Source of the DNA: Streptomyces achromogenes
GTDB lineage: Bacteria; Actinomycetota; Actinomycetes; Streptomycetales; Streptomycetaceae
Direction of reading: 5' to 3'
Assembly (NCBI RefSeq): GCF_030816715.1
Contig: NZ_JAUSYH010000001.1
Coordinates: forward strand, 4,216,001 to 4,280,000
Length of the DNA: 64,000 nucleotides
Shown here: piece by piece, positions 48,889 through 58,694 of the stretch
Numbering within the stretch: position 1 is the stretch's first letter
Layout: every line of letters begins with the position of its first letter
Translations under genes and position numbers: made by a program
Notes under the pieces: model-generated
Database searches by the model: none
Told to the model about the DNA's origin: nothing
The model's input: only the letters and a program-made list of their open reading frames with translations

Positions 48889-51135
48889 TCAGCCGTTGCG
48901 CTTCCAGCGCGGCTTGTCGTCGCGACGGCCGGCGCCGGGCGCGGTGCCGCGGTGGTCGTCACGACGGCCGTACGGACGCTCGTGGCCACCGGAGCGGAAG
49001 CCCGGGCGGTCGCCCTGACGGTCACGGTTGAACGGGCGGTCGCTGCCACGGTGGGTGGACGGACGCTCGTCGCGGCGGTCGCGGTTGAAGCCGCCCGACT
49101 GACGGTCGTCGCGGCGGAAGCCACCGGAGGGACGCTCGTCACGACGGTCACGGTTGAACCCGCCCGAGGGACGGTCGTCGCGGCGGAAGCCACCGGAGGG
49201 ACGCTCGTCACGACGGTCGTCGCGGCGGAAGCCGCCCGAGGGACGGTCGTCACGACGCTCGAAGGAACGGCCGCCGCGGTCGTCGCGGTTGAAGCCGCCA
49301 CGGTCGCCGCGGTTGTTGTCACGGTCACGGTCGCGGTTGAAGCCACCGCGGTCGTCACGGCGCTCGAAGGAACGGCCACCGCGGTCGTCACGACGGTCGT
49401 CGCGGCGCTCGAAGGAACGGCCGCCGCGGTCGTCGCGGTTGAAGCCGCCACGGTCACCGCGGTTGAAGCCGCCGCGGTCGTTGTCACGGCGCTCGAAGGA
49501 ACGGCCGCCACGGTCGTCACGACGGTCGTCACGGCGCTCGTAGTTGCCCCGCTCGTCACGGCGCTGACGCGGCTGCTCGTACGCGGGACGCTCGGCGGGC
49601 TGCTCGGCGGCCACGGCCACCGCGGCCTCGGCCGGGGCCTCCGCCACGGCGTCCTGCTCGACGACCGCCTCGGCGGCCGCGACGACGGCCGCCTCCGGGT
49701 CCTCGCCGCGCTCACGCGCCACGCGGGCCACCAGACGGTCGGCCTCCTCGCGCAGCTCGGTCGCCCGGCGCTGCGCGCGCTCCAGCTCCTTGGTGAGCTC
49801 GGAGACCTCACGCTCGGCCTGCTGCGCCGCGTTGCCCGCGGACTCGGCCTGGACCTCCGTCATCGAGCGGGCGCCGGTGATCTCGGCGACCGCCGGGTCG
49901 AAGGCGGAGCCGCCCTGGATGATGTGACGCCCGGCGTCGACGCCCGCGTCCTCCATCAGACGGAAGATCTGACGGCGCTGGTGCGGCAGCGAGAGCGAGA
50001 CGACCGTGCCGGTGCGGCCGGCGCGCGCCGTGCGGCCCGCGCGGTGCAGGTAGTCCTTGTGGTCGCCGGCCGGGTCCACGTTCAGGACCAGGTCGATGCC
50101 GTCCACGTGGATGCCGCGGGCGGCGACGTCGGTCGCGACGAGCGCGTTGACGTAACCGTCCTTGAAGTCGGCCAGCGTGCGGGTGCGCGCGCCCTGGGTC
50201 ATGCCGCCGTGCAGCGCGTCCGCCTTCACACCGGCGTCGCGCAGCTGCTCGGCGATACGGTCGGCGCCCAGCTGGGTGCGGACGAAGATGATGGTGCGGC
50301 CCTTGCGCGAGGCGATCGCGGAGGTGACCGGCGCCTTGTCCTTGGGCTTCACGATCAGGATGTGGTGCGACATGGTCGTGACGTTGCCCTGGGCGCTGTC
50401 GACCTCGTGCGTGACCGGGTTGCTCAGGTAGCGCTTGACCAGCGTGGAGATCTCGTTCTCCATCGTGGCGGAGAACAGCATCCGCTGGCCGCCGCCCGGA
50501 ATCTGGTCGAGCAGCTCGGTGACCTCGGGCAGGAAGCCCAGGTCGGACATCTGGTCGGCCTCGTCGAGGACGGCGATCTGCACGTTCTCGAGGGAGCAGG
50601 CGCCGCGGTTGATGATGTCGCGCAGCCGGCCCGGGGTGGCGACGAGGACGTCGACGCCGCGCTCCAGGGCGTAGATCTGGTTGCTCATCGACGTACCGCC
50701 GCAGACGACCTTCATCTTCAGGCCGAGGACGTCGCCGTAGGGCTGCAGCGCGTCCGCGACCTGCATCGCCAGCTCACGGGTCGGCGTGAGGATGACGGCG
50801 CGCGGCTTGCGCTTCTCGGTGTGCCCGCCGGCCAGCGTGGCCAGGGTCGGCAGACCGAAGGAGAGGGTCTTGCCGGAGCCGGTGCGGCCACGGCCGAGGA
50901 TGTCCTTGCCGGCCAGGGCGTCCGGGATGGTCGCGGCCTGGATCGGGAAGGGGCTGGTCACGCCGTTCTGCGCGAGCTTGCGCACGACGCCCTCGGGGAG
51001 ACCGAGGTCGGCGAAGGTGAGTTCGGGGGTCTCGACGGAGGCCTCGGCGGCCTCGGTGACCTCGATCGCCGCTTCGTCGATCGTCGCGCCGTCGTTCTCG
51101 GGCATGACGGCGTGATCAGTACTGGAAATGGACAT
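48889..51135 (-). CDS. DEAD-box ATP-dependent RNA helicase with RGG-type repeat tail
   Basis: 748 residues from ATG 51135. Motifs in order: TFADLGLPEGVV and Q motif, GRGRTGSGKTLSF (I), ILTPTRELAMQ (Ia), VATPGRLRD (Ib), AVLDEADQMSDLGF (II), LFSATMENEI (III), FVRTQLGADRIAE (IV), ATDVAARGIHVDG (V), DYLHRAGRTARAG (VI). From about 480 a coiled coil, then some 200 residues of repeats such as DDRGGRSFERRDDR, RGGFNRD and RPSGGFRRDDR. Such tails bind RNA and can drive condensates. Likely role: ribosome assembly or RNA decay, especially in the cold. The leader is about 300 bp from the next gene. Confidence 0.92.
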   Translation of the reverse strand: MSISSTDHAVMPENDGATIDEAAIEVTEAAEASVETPELTFADLGLPEGVVRKLAQNGVTSPFPIQAATIPDALAGKDILGRGRTGSGKTLSFGLPTLATLAGGHTEKRKPRAVILTPTRELAMQVADALQPYGDVLGLKMKVVCGGTSMSNQIYALERGVDVLVATPGRLRDIINRGACSLENVQIAVLDEADQMSDLGFLPEVTELLDQIPGGGQRMLFSATMENEISTLVKRYLSNPVTHEVDSAQGNVTTMSHHILIVKPKDKAPVTSAIASRKGRTIIFVRTQLGADRIAEQLRDAGVKADALHGGMTQGARTRTLADFKDGYVNALVATDVAARGIHVDGIDLVLNVDPAGDHKDYLHRAGRTARAGRTGTVVSLSLPHQRRQIFRLMEDAGVDAGRHIIQGGSAFDPAVAEITGARSMTEVQAESAGNAAQQAEREVSELTKELERAQRRATELREEADRLVARVARERGEDPEAAVVAAAEAVVEQDAVAEAPAEAAVAVAAEQPAERPAYEQPRQRRDERGNYERRDDRRDDRGGRSFERRDNDRGGFNRGDRGGFNRDDRGGRSFERRDDRRDDRGGRSFERRDDRGGFNRDRDRDNNRGDRGGFNRDDRGGRSFERRDDRPSGGFRRDDRRDERPSGGFRRDDRPSGGFNRDRRDERPSGGFRRDDRQSGGFNRDRRDERPSTHRGSDRPFNRDRQGDRPGFRSGGHERPYGRRDDHRGTAPGAGRRDDKPRWKRNG

Positions 51136-51436
51136 GCGAATGCGAAACCTTCCGGAGTCTCTTCGGCACGCGCCCGTCAACTCCGTGTTCGCATTGCAAG
51201 GACCGCCTCTATGCGGTCAGCCACGGCAAGGGAGAGTACGCGCCACACGGCGCGCTCTGCAGTGGCGCCGGGCAAATGGGATCAAACGATCTACTACCAT
51301 ACGCACCTCGGCCGTGGAAGGCAAACCGAGGCCATCGTCGCAGCTCAGCCGCCCCGGCCGAGCGAGACCGCGGTCCGCGTGGCTCCCGCCGCACCGAGGC
51401 CCGCGTACCCCCTCCGGGTACGGCGAACCGTTCCGG
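51136..51436. other. 300-bp leader/promoter region of the DEAD-box gene
   Basis: No gene is seen. The length suggests a long 5' UTR for the helicase, as is common for cold-inducible helicases; no known riboswitch was recognised. Confidence 0.4.
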
Positions 51437-51979
51437 TCACGGCACGACTGGACCGGCCTGCGGCGCCGGCTCCCGGTCCAGCAGCTGGGGCGCCGTCCCG
51501 CCGCCGTCCTCGTGCGCCGACGCCGACGGCTCGGCGACCGTCGGCTCCGGCGTGGGGGACGGCGGCTCCGGCGTCGGCACGGGCGGCACCGGGTCCGGGG
51601 ACCGGCTGGGCGCGGGCGGCTGCGCCCCGCTCGGCGTCGGCGCGCCCGGCCCGTCGGTCTGCCCGGGCCTGACCGCTCCGGGTGAGGCCGCGGCGCTCCC
51701 GCCCGCCGACGGCGAGGCTCCCGCGGACGCCGAAGCGCTCGCCCGCTCCCCGGCGCCCTTCCCGTGCCCGTGCCTGCCGTCGCCGCCCGCCGCGCCCACG
51801 CCGAACCCGCCGCCCGGGCCCCGCCCGTCGCCGCCCCCGGCCTCACCGCCCTGCCGGCCGGCCGAGTGCGAGGGCTTCGCCCGGCCGCCGTCGTCGTCCC
51901 CCACGCTCATACAGCCGGCGGCCGCGGCGACGGCCATGACCGTCACAGCCAGACGGACGGGAAGGTACAAGGGGCGCAC
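51437..51979 (-). CDS. Lipoprotein, Pro/Ser-rich
   Basis: 180 residues from GTG 51979 with GGAGGTGG eight bases upstream. The signal peptide LYLPVRLAVTVMAVAAAAGC ends in a lipobox (AAGC). The mature part is low-complexity: Gly/Ala-rich, then Pro/Ser/Thr (APSRSPDPVPPVPTPEPPSP), probably an extended wall-spanning stalk. No domain recognised. Confidence 0.7.
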   Translation of the reverse strand: MRPLYLPVRLAVTVMAVAAAAGCMSVGDDDGGRAKPSHSAGRQGGEAGGGDGRGPGGGFGVGAAGGDGRHGHGKGAGERASASASAGASPSAGGSAAASPGAVRPGQTDGPGAPTPSGAQPPAPSRSPDPVPPVPTPEPPSPTPEPTVAEPSASAHEDGGGTAPQLLDREPAPQAGPVVP

Positions 51980-52078
51980 AGGGCCACCTCCGGGGCAGAC
52001 GCAAGGAGTCACGGTGCCCAACTCCCGCCGCCCGCAAGAGGACACGCGCGGGTCGTGCGCGCCCCCGCACCGGACGGC

Positions 52079-52429
52079 TCAGCCGTACCCGAGGGCGTGC
52101 AGCCGGGCGTCGTCGATGCCGAAGTGGTGGGCGATCTCGTGCACCACCGTCACCTCGGTCTCCTCCACCACCTCCGCCCGGGACTCGCACATCCGCAGCG
52201 TCGGCCCCCGGTAGATCGTGATGCGGTCCGGCAGGACGCCGGCGTACCACTCGCCGCGATCGGTCAGCGGAGTCCCCTCGTACAGCCCGAGCAGCTCGGG
52301 ATCGTCCGCCGGCGGTTCGTCCTCGACGAACACCGCGACGTTGTCCATCAGCCGCGTCAGTTCCGGCGGAATCCGGTCCAGCGCCTCGGCCACCAGTTCC
52401 TCGAACTCCTCGCGCGTCATCTCCAGCAC
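52079..52429 (-). CDS. Minimal zincin metallopeptidase-family protein
   Basis: 116 residues from GTG 52429 (VLEMTREEFEELVAEALDRI); ATG 52420 is the alternative. The C-terminus has EVTVVHEIAHHFGIDD, the HExxHxxG zinc motif of the small zincin family (DUF1025). Upstream text LLGLYEGTPLTDRGEWYAGV and PDRITIYRGPTLR is diagnostic. Function unknown; cytosolic. Confidence 0.85.
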   Translation of the reverse strand: MLEMTREEFEELVAEALDRIPPELTRLMDNVAVFVEDEPPADDPELLGLYEGTPLTDRGEWYAGVLPDRITIYRGPTLRMCESRAEVVEETEVTVVHEIAHHFGIDDARLHALGYG

Positions 52430-52513
52430 AGGCCCATTGTCGGGCACGCCGCCGCCGGGGGGAGGGCATGAACGGCCCGCATAACCGCGCCCGCACCGGG
52501 GCATACGGCACCA

Positions 52514-54109
52514 ATGGTCCGTGTCCGCCTCCCCACCGCAGCCCTGCGACGCCTCAAGCCCGCCCGGCGCCGGAACACCGTCCCCGAACTCGCCGCTCCC
52601 CCACGGCCCTGGCTGCGCGCCTTCGGCATGACCGCCGTCGTCCTGCTCGGCGCCTGGCTCGGGCTGCTGGTCGTCGGGAACGTCCGCGTCCCCGTCGGCC
52701 CCATGGACACCACGATGACCCTGCGCCCCTCCTTCACCGGCGGGACGAAGATCAACGTCTCTCCGCTGGGCGCGCTCAGCCTGGACAGCCACCTCGCGCC
52801 GGTCCGCCTCGACGTGAACGTCGACCAGCTCGACCCCGCCCGCTCCCAGGCCCTGGTCGACCACCCCGAACGCCTCTCCGGTCTCCAGGACGAGGTCGCC
52901 CGGGACGTCGAGCACGGCACCATGGACCTCGCGCTCCGCTCCTGCGTCGCCGTCGTCTCCGGGGCCGCCGCGCTCGGCCTCGTGGTCTACCGCCGACCGC
53001 GCCGCGCCCTCGCAGCCGGCGGCCTGGCGCTCGCCCTGCTGGCCGCCTCGGGCGCCACCGCCTACGCCACCTGGAACCCCAAGTCGGTGCTGGAGCCCCG
53101 GTTCTCCGGGCTGCTGTCCTCCGCGCCGTCGCTCGTCGGCAACGCGCGCAGCATCGTCACCGAGTTCGACGTCTACCAGCAGGAACTCGCCCGCCTGGTC
53201 ACCAACGTCACCAAGCTCTACGACGTGACCTCCACGCTGCCGGCCTACTCGCCGGACCCGACCACCGTGCGCGTCCTGCACGTCTCCGACATCCATCTCA
53301 ACCCCGCGAGCTGGAAGATCATCTCGTCGCTGGTGGAGCAGTACAAGGTCAACGTGATCGTCGACTCCGGCGACACCATGGACCACGGGACGGCGGCGGA
53401 GAACGGCTTCCTGGACCCCATCGCCACGCTGGGCGCGCCGTACGTGTGGGTCAGGGGCAATCACGACTCCCTCGTCACCCAGCGCTATCTGCAGGGCATG
53501 AAGAACGTGCACGTCCTCGACGGCGGCCGCGCGGTCAGCATCGCCGGTCTGCGTTTCGCCGGCATCGGCGACCCGCAGTTCACCCCCGACCGCTCCACCG
53601 CGCCGGGCGCCGCCGAGTCGCAGGAGGCGGCGGGCGCACGGCTGGCCGAGGCCCTGCGCGCGCAGCGGGCGGCCGGCGTCCCGGCCGACGTGGCCGTGGT
53701 CCACGAGCCCTCCGCCGCCCGCGGCACCGACGGCGAGGTGCCCCTCGTCCTGTCCGGCCACCTCCACCACGAGCAGACGGAGGTCATGAAGAAGGGCACC
53801 CGGCTGCGCGTCGAGGGGTCGACCGGCGGCAGCGGTCTGCGGGCCGTGGAGGGCAAGTACCCCGACCCGATCGAGGCGTCGATCCTCTACTTCGACCGCG
53901 GCACCCGCCGCCTCCAGGCCTGGGACGAGATCAAGCTCGGCGGTCTGGGCCTGACGACGGCCGAGGTCAGCCGCCACCTCCCGAAGGAGAACCAGCCGGG
54001 CGCCGCTCCGTCCCCCAGCCCGTCCAGCCCGTCCCCCGGCTCGCCCTCCGGCCCCTCGCCGAGCCCGTCCGCCGTCCCCTCCGGGACCGCCTCCCGGAAG
54101 GCCCCGTAA
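52514..54109 (+). CDS. Membrane-anchored metallophosphoesterase
   Basis: 531 residues from ATG 52514. A membrane helix near 37-55 (GMTAVVLLGAWLGLLVVG), a second pair near 140-185, and a calcineurin-like domain from 252: VLHVSDIHLNP (DxH), VDSGDTMDHGTAAENG (GDxxD), WVRGNHDS, VVHEPSAA and LSGHLHHEQTE (GHxH). All metal ligands are present. The C-terminus is a Ser/Pro tail. The domain lies outside the membrane by prediction; the substrate is unknown. Start lacks an RBS and may be leaderless. Confidence 0.85.
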   Translation: MVRVRLPTAALRRLKPARRRNTVPELAAPPRPWLRAFGMTAVVLLGAWLGLLVVGNVRVPVGPMDTTMTLRPSFTGGTKINVSPLGALSLDSHLAPVRLDVNVDQLDPARSQALVDHPERLSGLQDEVARDVEHGTMDLALRSCVAVVSGAAALGLVVYRRPRRALAAGGLALALLAASGATAYATWNPKSVLEPRFSGLLSSAPSLVGNARSIVTEFDVYQQELARLVTNVTKLYDVTSTLPAYSPDPTTVRVLHVSDIHLNPASWKIISSLVEQYKVNVIVDSGDTMDHGTAAENGFLDPIATLGAPYVWVRGNHDSLVTQRYLQGMKNVHVLDGGRAVSIAGLRFAGIGDPQFTPDRSTAPGAAESQEAAGARLAEALRAQRAAGVPADVAVVHEPSAARGTDGEVPLVLSGHLHHEQTEVMKKGTRLRVEGSTGGSGLRAVEGKYPDPIEASILYFDRGTRRLQAWDEIKLGGLGLTTAEVSRHLPKENQPGAAPSPSPSSPSPGSPSGPSPSPSAVPSGTASRKAP

Positions 54110-54189
54110 ACCGTTTTGGCGATACCCCCCGGCATCCCATATGCTCATGACGTCCCCGACGCGCTGAGAAGCGCCCAGGCGGGCCGATA

Positions 54190-54262
54190 GCCCTCATCGT
54201 CTAGCGGCCTAGGACGCCGCCCTTTCAAGGCGGTAGCACGGGTTCGAATCCCGTTGGGGGCA
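54190..54262 (+). tRNA. tRNA-Glu (UUC)
   Basis: GCCCTCA acceptor, D arm, anticodon loop CTTTCAA, T arm ACGGGTTCGAATCCCGT, discriminator A. First of a three-tRNA cluster (Glu, Asp, Phe). Confidence 0.95.
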
Positions 54263-54300
54263 CGCAACACCGTGTGCGACACTGTCGTACGCAACAGCTT

Positions 54301-54375
54301 GGTCCTGTGGAGCAGTTTGGAGTGCTCGCCACCCTGTCAAGGTGGAGGCCGCGGGTTCAAATCCCGTCAGGACCG
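54301..54375 (+). tRNA. tRNA-Asp (GUC), copy 1
   Basis: GGTCCTG acceptor, anticodon loop CTGTCAA, T arm GCGGGTTCAAATCCCGT, discriminator G. Identical to the copy at 58695. Confidence 0.95.
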
Positions 54376-54380
54376 CTGAG

Positions 54381-54394
54381 GTTTCACGTGAAAC
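54381..54394. promoter_or_regulatory. parS chromosome-partitioning site
   Basis: GTTTCACGTGAAAC is the perfect 14-bp parS palindrome bound by ParB in Streptomyces. It lies in the 24-bp gap between tRNA-Asp and tRNA-Phe. parS sites cluster around oriC, so the window is probably in the origin-proximal core. Confidence 0.88.
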
Positions 54395-54399
54395 CTCGT

Positions 54400-54473
54400 G
54401 GCTGGGTAGCTCAGTTGGTACGAGCGATCGCCTGAAAAGCGATAGGTCGCCGGTTCGACCCCGGCCCCAGCCA
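54400..54473 (+). tRNA. tRNA-Phe (GAA)
   Basis: GGCTGGG acceptor, anticodon loop CTGAAAA, T arm GCCGGTTCGACCCCGGC, discriminator A. A strong terminator follows. Confidence 0.95.
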
Positions 54474-54482
54474 CCAGAACGA

Positions 54483-54513
54483 AAACCCCCTCCGGGATCC
54501 GGAGGGGGTTTTC
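54483..54513 (+). terminator. Terminator of the tRNA cluster
   Basis: AAAACCCCCTCCGGGATCCG continues into GGAGGGGGTTTT, giving a perfect stem with a T-run, 10 bases after tRNA-Phe. Confidence 0.88.
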
Positions 54514-54588
54514 GTCATGATGAGCCGGAGCGGCCGCGCACAAAAGCGCTCGCCGCTTTTTCGGCCGGGATGAGATCCTGGACCGCGT

Positions 54589-57500
54589 ATGTCTACGCAC
54601 CCCGCCCCCGGCGCCTCCGTTCCGGGCACACCCGCCGCCGACGGCTTCGCCGGCCTCGCCTCCCGCCTGGCCGAGCTGTCCCTGCGCGACGCGCACCGCC
54701 TCGGACGCAGGCTCGAAGGCGCACGCCGGATCCGCAAGCCGGAGGCCCGTGCCGCCGTCCTCGCCGAGATCGGGGCGGAGGTCGCACAGGTCGAGGAACG
54801 GGCGGCCCTGCGACGCGGCCGCGTGCCGGCCGTGTCGTACCCCGAGCAGCTTCCGGTCAGCCAGAAGAAGGACGAGATCGCGGCCGCCATCCGTGATCAT
54901 CAGGTCGTCATCGTCGCCGGTGAGACCGGCTCCGGCAAGACCACGCAGATTCCCAAGATCTGTCTCGAGCTCGGGCGCGGCGTCCGCGGCATGATCGGGC
55001 ACACCCAGCCCCGTCGTATCGCCGCCCGCACCGTGGCCGAGCGCGTCGCGGAGGAGCTGCGGACGCCGCTCGGCGAGGCCGTCGGCTGGAAGGTGCGGTT
55101 CACCGACCAGGTGAACCCGGACGCCACCTTCGTGAAGCTGATGACGGACGGCATCCTGCTCGCGGAGATCCAGACCGACCGCGAGCTGCGCGCCTACGAC
55201 ACGATCATCATCGACGAGGCCCATGAGCGGTCCCTCAACATCGACTTCCTGCTGGGCTACCTCGCCCAGCTCCTCCCGCGCCGCCCCGACCTCAAGGTCG
55301 TCATCACCTCCGCGACCATCGACCCGGAGCGCTTCTCCCGGCACTTCGGCGACGCCCCGATCGTGGAGGTCAGCGGGCGGACGTATCCGGTGGAGGTCCG
55401 CTACCGGCCGCTCCTCGAAGAGGACTCCGAGGACGCCGACCGCGACCAGATCACCGCCATCTGCGACGCGGTCGAGGAGCTCCAGGCCGAGGGGCAGGGC
55501 GACATCCTCGTCTTCCTCTCCGGCGAGCGGGAGATCCGCGACACGGCCGACGCGCTGGAGAAGAAGAAGTTCAGGTTCACCGAGGTGCTGCCCCTCTACG
55601 CCCGGCTCTCGCACGCCGAGCAGCACCGGGTGTTCCAGCAGCACACGGGCCGCAGGATCGTTCTGGCGACGAACGTGGCCGAGACGTCCCTGACCGTCCC
55701 GGGCATCAAGTACGTCATCGACCCCGGCTTCGCCCGCATCAGCCGCTACAGCCACCGCACCAAGGTCCAGCGCCTGCCCATCGAGCCGATCTCGCAGGCC
55801 AGCGCCAACCAGCGCAAGGGCCGCTGCGGCCGCACCAGCGACGGCATCTGCATCCGGCTGTACGACGAGGACGACTTCCTCGCCCGCCCCGAGTTCACGG
55901 ACGCGGAGATCCTGCGCACCAACCTGGCGAGCGTCATCCTGCAGATGACCGCGGCCGGCCTCGGCGACATCGAGAAGTTCCCCTTCATCGACCCGCCGGA
56001 CCACCGCAACATCCGCGACGGCGTCCAGCTCCTCCAGGAGCTGAACGCGCTGGACCCGGCCGAGAAGGACCCCCGCAGACGGCTCACCCAGACCGGCCGC
56101 AAGCTGGCCCAGCTGCCGGTCGACCCGCGCCTGGCCCGCATGGTCCTGGAGGCCGACAAGAACGGCTGTGTGCGCGAGGTCATGGTGATAGCCGCCGCGC
56201 TCTCCATCCAGGACCCGCGCGAGCGCCCGGCCGACAAGCAGACGCAGGCCGACCAGCAGCACGCCCGCTTCCGGGACGAGACGAGCGACTTCCTCGCCTA
56301 CCTCAACCTGTGGCGGTACGTCCGCGAGCAGCAGAAGGAGCGGGGCTCCTCCTCCTTCCGGCGCATGTGCAAGCAGGAGTACCTGAACTTCCTGCGCATC
56401 CGTGAGTGGCAGGACATCTACTCGCAGCTGCGCACGGTCGCCAAGCAGATGGGCATTCACCTGAACGAGGAGGACGCGCCCGAGCAGAGCGTCCACGTCT
56501 CCCTCCTCGCGGGTCTGCTGTCCCACATCGGCATGAAGGACGTGAAGACCGCCGGAGGGGAGGGTGGGAAAACCACAGCCAAGAACGAGTACCTGGGCGC
56601 GCGGAGCGCCAAGTTCGGGATCTTCCCGGGGTCGGCCCTCTTCAAGAAGCAGCCCCGCTTCGTGATGTCCGCCGAGCTGGTGGAGACGAGCCGCCTGTGG
56701 GCCCGCGTCAACGCGAAGATCGAGCCCGAGTGGGTCGAGCCGCTCGCCGGGCACCTCCTGAAGCGGACGTACAGCGAGCCGCGCTGGGAGAAGGACCAGG
56801 CGGCCGTGATGGCGGACGAGAAGGTCACGCTGTACGGCGTCCCGATCATCGCCCAGCGCAAGGTCAACTACGGCCGGATCGACCCGGAGACCTCCCGCGA
56901 CCTGTTCATCCGCAACGCGCTGGTGGAGGGCGACTGGCGCACGCACCACAAGTTCTTCTCCGACAACCGCCGGCTCCTCAGCGAGGTCGAGGAGCTGGAG
57001 CACCGCGCGCGGCGCCGGGACATCGTGGTCGACGACGAGACGCTGTTCGACTTCTACGACCAGCGGGTGCCGGAACACGTCGTCTCGGGGGCGCACTTCG
57101 ACTCCTGGTGGAAGCACGCGCGGCACGAGCAGCCCGACCTCCTCGACTTCGAACGCGAGATGCTCATCCGGGAGTCGGCGGAGGCGGTCACCAAGGCCGA
57201 CTATCCGGACTCCTGGCGGCAGGGCCCCCTGAAGTTCCGTGTCACGTACCAGTTCGAGCCGGGCGCGGACGCGGACGGCGTGACCGTCCACATCCCCCTC
57301 CAGGTGCTCAACCAGGTCACGGACGAGGGCTTCGACTGGCAGATCCCCGGACTGCGGGAGGAGGTCGTCACGGAGCTGATCCGTTCCCTCCCCAAGCCGA
57401 TCCGGCGCAACTACGTGCCCGCGCCGAACTTCGCGAGGCGTTTCCTGGACCAGGCGGTCCCCTTGCAGGAGCCGCTGACGACCGCCATGGCCCGGGAGCT

Positions 57501-58599
57501 CAAACGGATGGTCGGCGTCCCCTTCGAGGCCGACGACTTCGACTGGTCACGGCTCCCCGACCATCTGAAGATCACGTTCCGGATCGTCGACGAGCGGCGC
57601 CGCAAGCTGGCCGAGGACAAGGACCTGGAGTCCCTGAAGCTGCGGCTGAAGCCGAAGGCACGGCAGGCCATCTCCCAGGCGGCCGCGGCCACCGCCGAAC
57701 GGCAGGGCGGCGAGTCCCTGGAGCGCTCGGGCCTGACGGACTGGACGATCGGCACCCTCACCCGCGTCTTCGAGACCCGCCGCGCCGGCCAGCCGGTGAA
57801 GGCGTACCCGGCACTCGTCGACGACGGACCGACGGCGAACACCGTCTCCGTACGCCTCTTCGACACGGAGGCGGAACAGGCCGAGGCGATGTGGAAGGGC
57901 ACCCGCCGGCTGATCCTGCGGACCATCCCCGTCAACCCGGCAAAGTTCGCATCCGAGAAGTTGACGAACGTTCAAAAGCTGGCGCTGTCCGCGAATCCGC
58001 ACGGCTCCGTCCAGGCGCTGTTCGACGACTGCGCGATGGCCGCGGCGGACCGGCTGATCGCCGACTTCGGCGGGCCGGCCTGGGACGAGGAGTCGTACCG
58101 CAAGCTGTACGAGAAGGTGCGCGCGGAGATCGTCGACACGACCGTGCGGGCGGTCTCCCAGGTACAGCAGGTCCTCGCGGCCTGGCAGTCCTGTGAGCGC
58201 CGACTGAAGGGGCTGCGCAGCCCCGTGCTGCTGGCGAACCTCACGGACGTGCGCACCCAGCTGGACGCGCTCGTGAAGCCCGGCTTCGTGACCTGGGCGG
58301 GGCTGCGCCGGCTGCCCGACCTCATGCGCTACCTGGTGGCCGCGGACCGCAGGCTGCAGCAGATGCCGACCGGCGCGCAGCGGGACACCGCGCGCATGGA
58401 GAAGGTCCACGAGATGCAGGACGAGTACGCGTGGCTGCTGGAACAGCTGCCCGCGGGGCGGCCGGTGCCCCAGCAGGTCCTGGAGATCCGCTGGATGATC
58501 GAGGAGCTCCGGGTCAGCTATTTCGCCCACGCGCTGGGCACCGCGTACCCGGTCTCCGACAAGCGGATCGTGAAGGCGATCGACGCCGCGGCGCCGTGA
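54589..58599 (+). CDS. hrpA: ATP-dependent RNA helicase HrpA (DEAH box)
   Basis: 1336 residues from ATG 54589, the usual length. Motif I GETGSGKTTQIPK near 110, motif II IIIDEAHERSLN near 207, motif III TSATIDPERFSRHF, motif VI QRKGRCGR. HA2 and OB-fold regions follow, then the long HrpA-type C-terminus (DUF3418) with RVTYQFEPGADADGVTVHIP and LPKPIRRNYVPAPNFARRFL. It unwinds RNA; in E. coli it rescues stalled ribosomes. It stands alone between two identical tRNA-Asp genes. Confidence 0.93.
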   Translation: MSTHPAPGASVPGTPAADGFAGLASRLAELSLRDAHRLGRRLEGARRIRKPEARAAVLAEIGAEVAQVEERAALRRGRVPAVSYPEQLPVSQKKDEIAAAIRDHQVVIVAGETGSGKTTQIPKICLELGRGVRGMIGHTQPRRIAARTVAERVAEELRTPLGEAVGWKVRFTDQVNPDATFVKLMTDGILLAEIQTDRELRAYDTIIIDEAHERSLNIDFLLGYLAQLLPRRPDLKVVITSATIDPERFSRHFGDAPIVEVSGRTYPVEVRYRPLLEEDSEDADRDQITAICDAVEELQAEGQGDILVFLSGEREIRDTADALEKKKFRFTEVLPLYARLSHAEQHRVFQQHTGRRIVLATNVAETSLTVPGIKYVIDPGFARISRYSHRTKVQRLPIEPISQASANQRKGRCGRTSDGICIRLYDEDDFLARPEFTDAEILRTNLASVILQMTAAGLGDIEKFPFIDPPDHRNIRDGVQLLQELNALDPAEKDPRRRLTQTGRKLAQLPVDPRLARMVLEADKNGCVREVMVIAAALSIQDPRERPADKQTQADQQHARFRDETSDFLAYLNLWRYVREQQKERGSSSFRRMCKQEYLNFLRIREWQDIYSQLRTVAKQMGIHLNEEDAPEQSVHVSLLAGLLSHIGMKDVKTAGGEGGKTTAKNEYLGARSAKFGIFPGSALFKKQPRFVMSAELVETSRLWARVNAKIEPEWVEPLAGHLLKRTYSEPRWEKDQAAVMADEKVTLYGVPIIAQRKVNYGRIDPETSRDLFIRNALVEGDWRTHHKFFSDNRRLLSEVEELEHRARRRDIVVDDETLFDFYDQRVPEHVVSGAHFDSWWKHARHEQPDLLDFEREMLIRESAEAVTKADYPDSWRQGPLKFRVTYQFEPGADADGVTVHIPLQVLNQVTDEGFDWQIPGLREEVVTELIRSLPKPIRRNYVPAPNFARRFLDQAVPLQEPLTTAMARELKRMVGVPFEADDFDWSRLPDHLKITFRIVDERRRKLAEDKDLESLKLRLKPKARQAISQAAAATAERQGGESLERSGLTDWTIGTLTRVFETRRAGQPVKAYPALVDDGPTANTVSVRLFDTEAEQAEAMWKGTRRLILRTIPVNPAKFASEKLTNVQKLALSANPHGSVQALFDDCAMAAADRLIADFGGPAWDEESYRKLYEKVRAEIVDTTVRAVSQVQQVLAAWQSCERRLKGLRSPVLLANLTDVRTQLDALVKPGFVTWAGLRRLPDLMRYLVAADRRLQQMPTGAQRDTARMEKVHEMQDEYAWLLEQLPAGRPVPQQVLEIRWMIEELRVSYFAHALGTAYPVSDKRIVKAIDAAAP

Positions 58600-58694
58600 C
58601 GAATCATGCACGGAGAGTGAGTTCGACCATCGGGCTCACCCTCCTGTACAGTCCTTCTCGCAGCACAACGCAGCATCAAGTGCCGCAAAAGCAA

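Noticed and set aside
51276..52214. Pro-rich plus-strand open frame opposite the lipoprotein gene
   Set aside because: The minus strand has the lipobox, signal peptide and RBS; the plus frame is its shadow.
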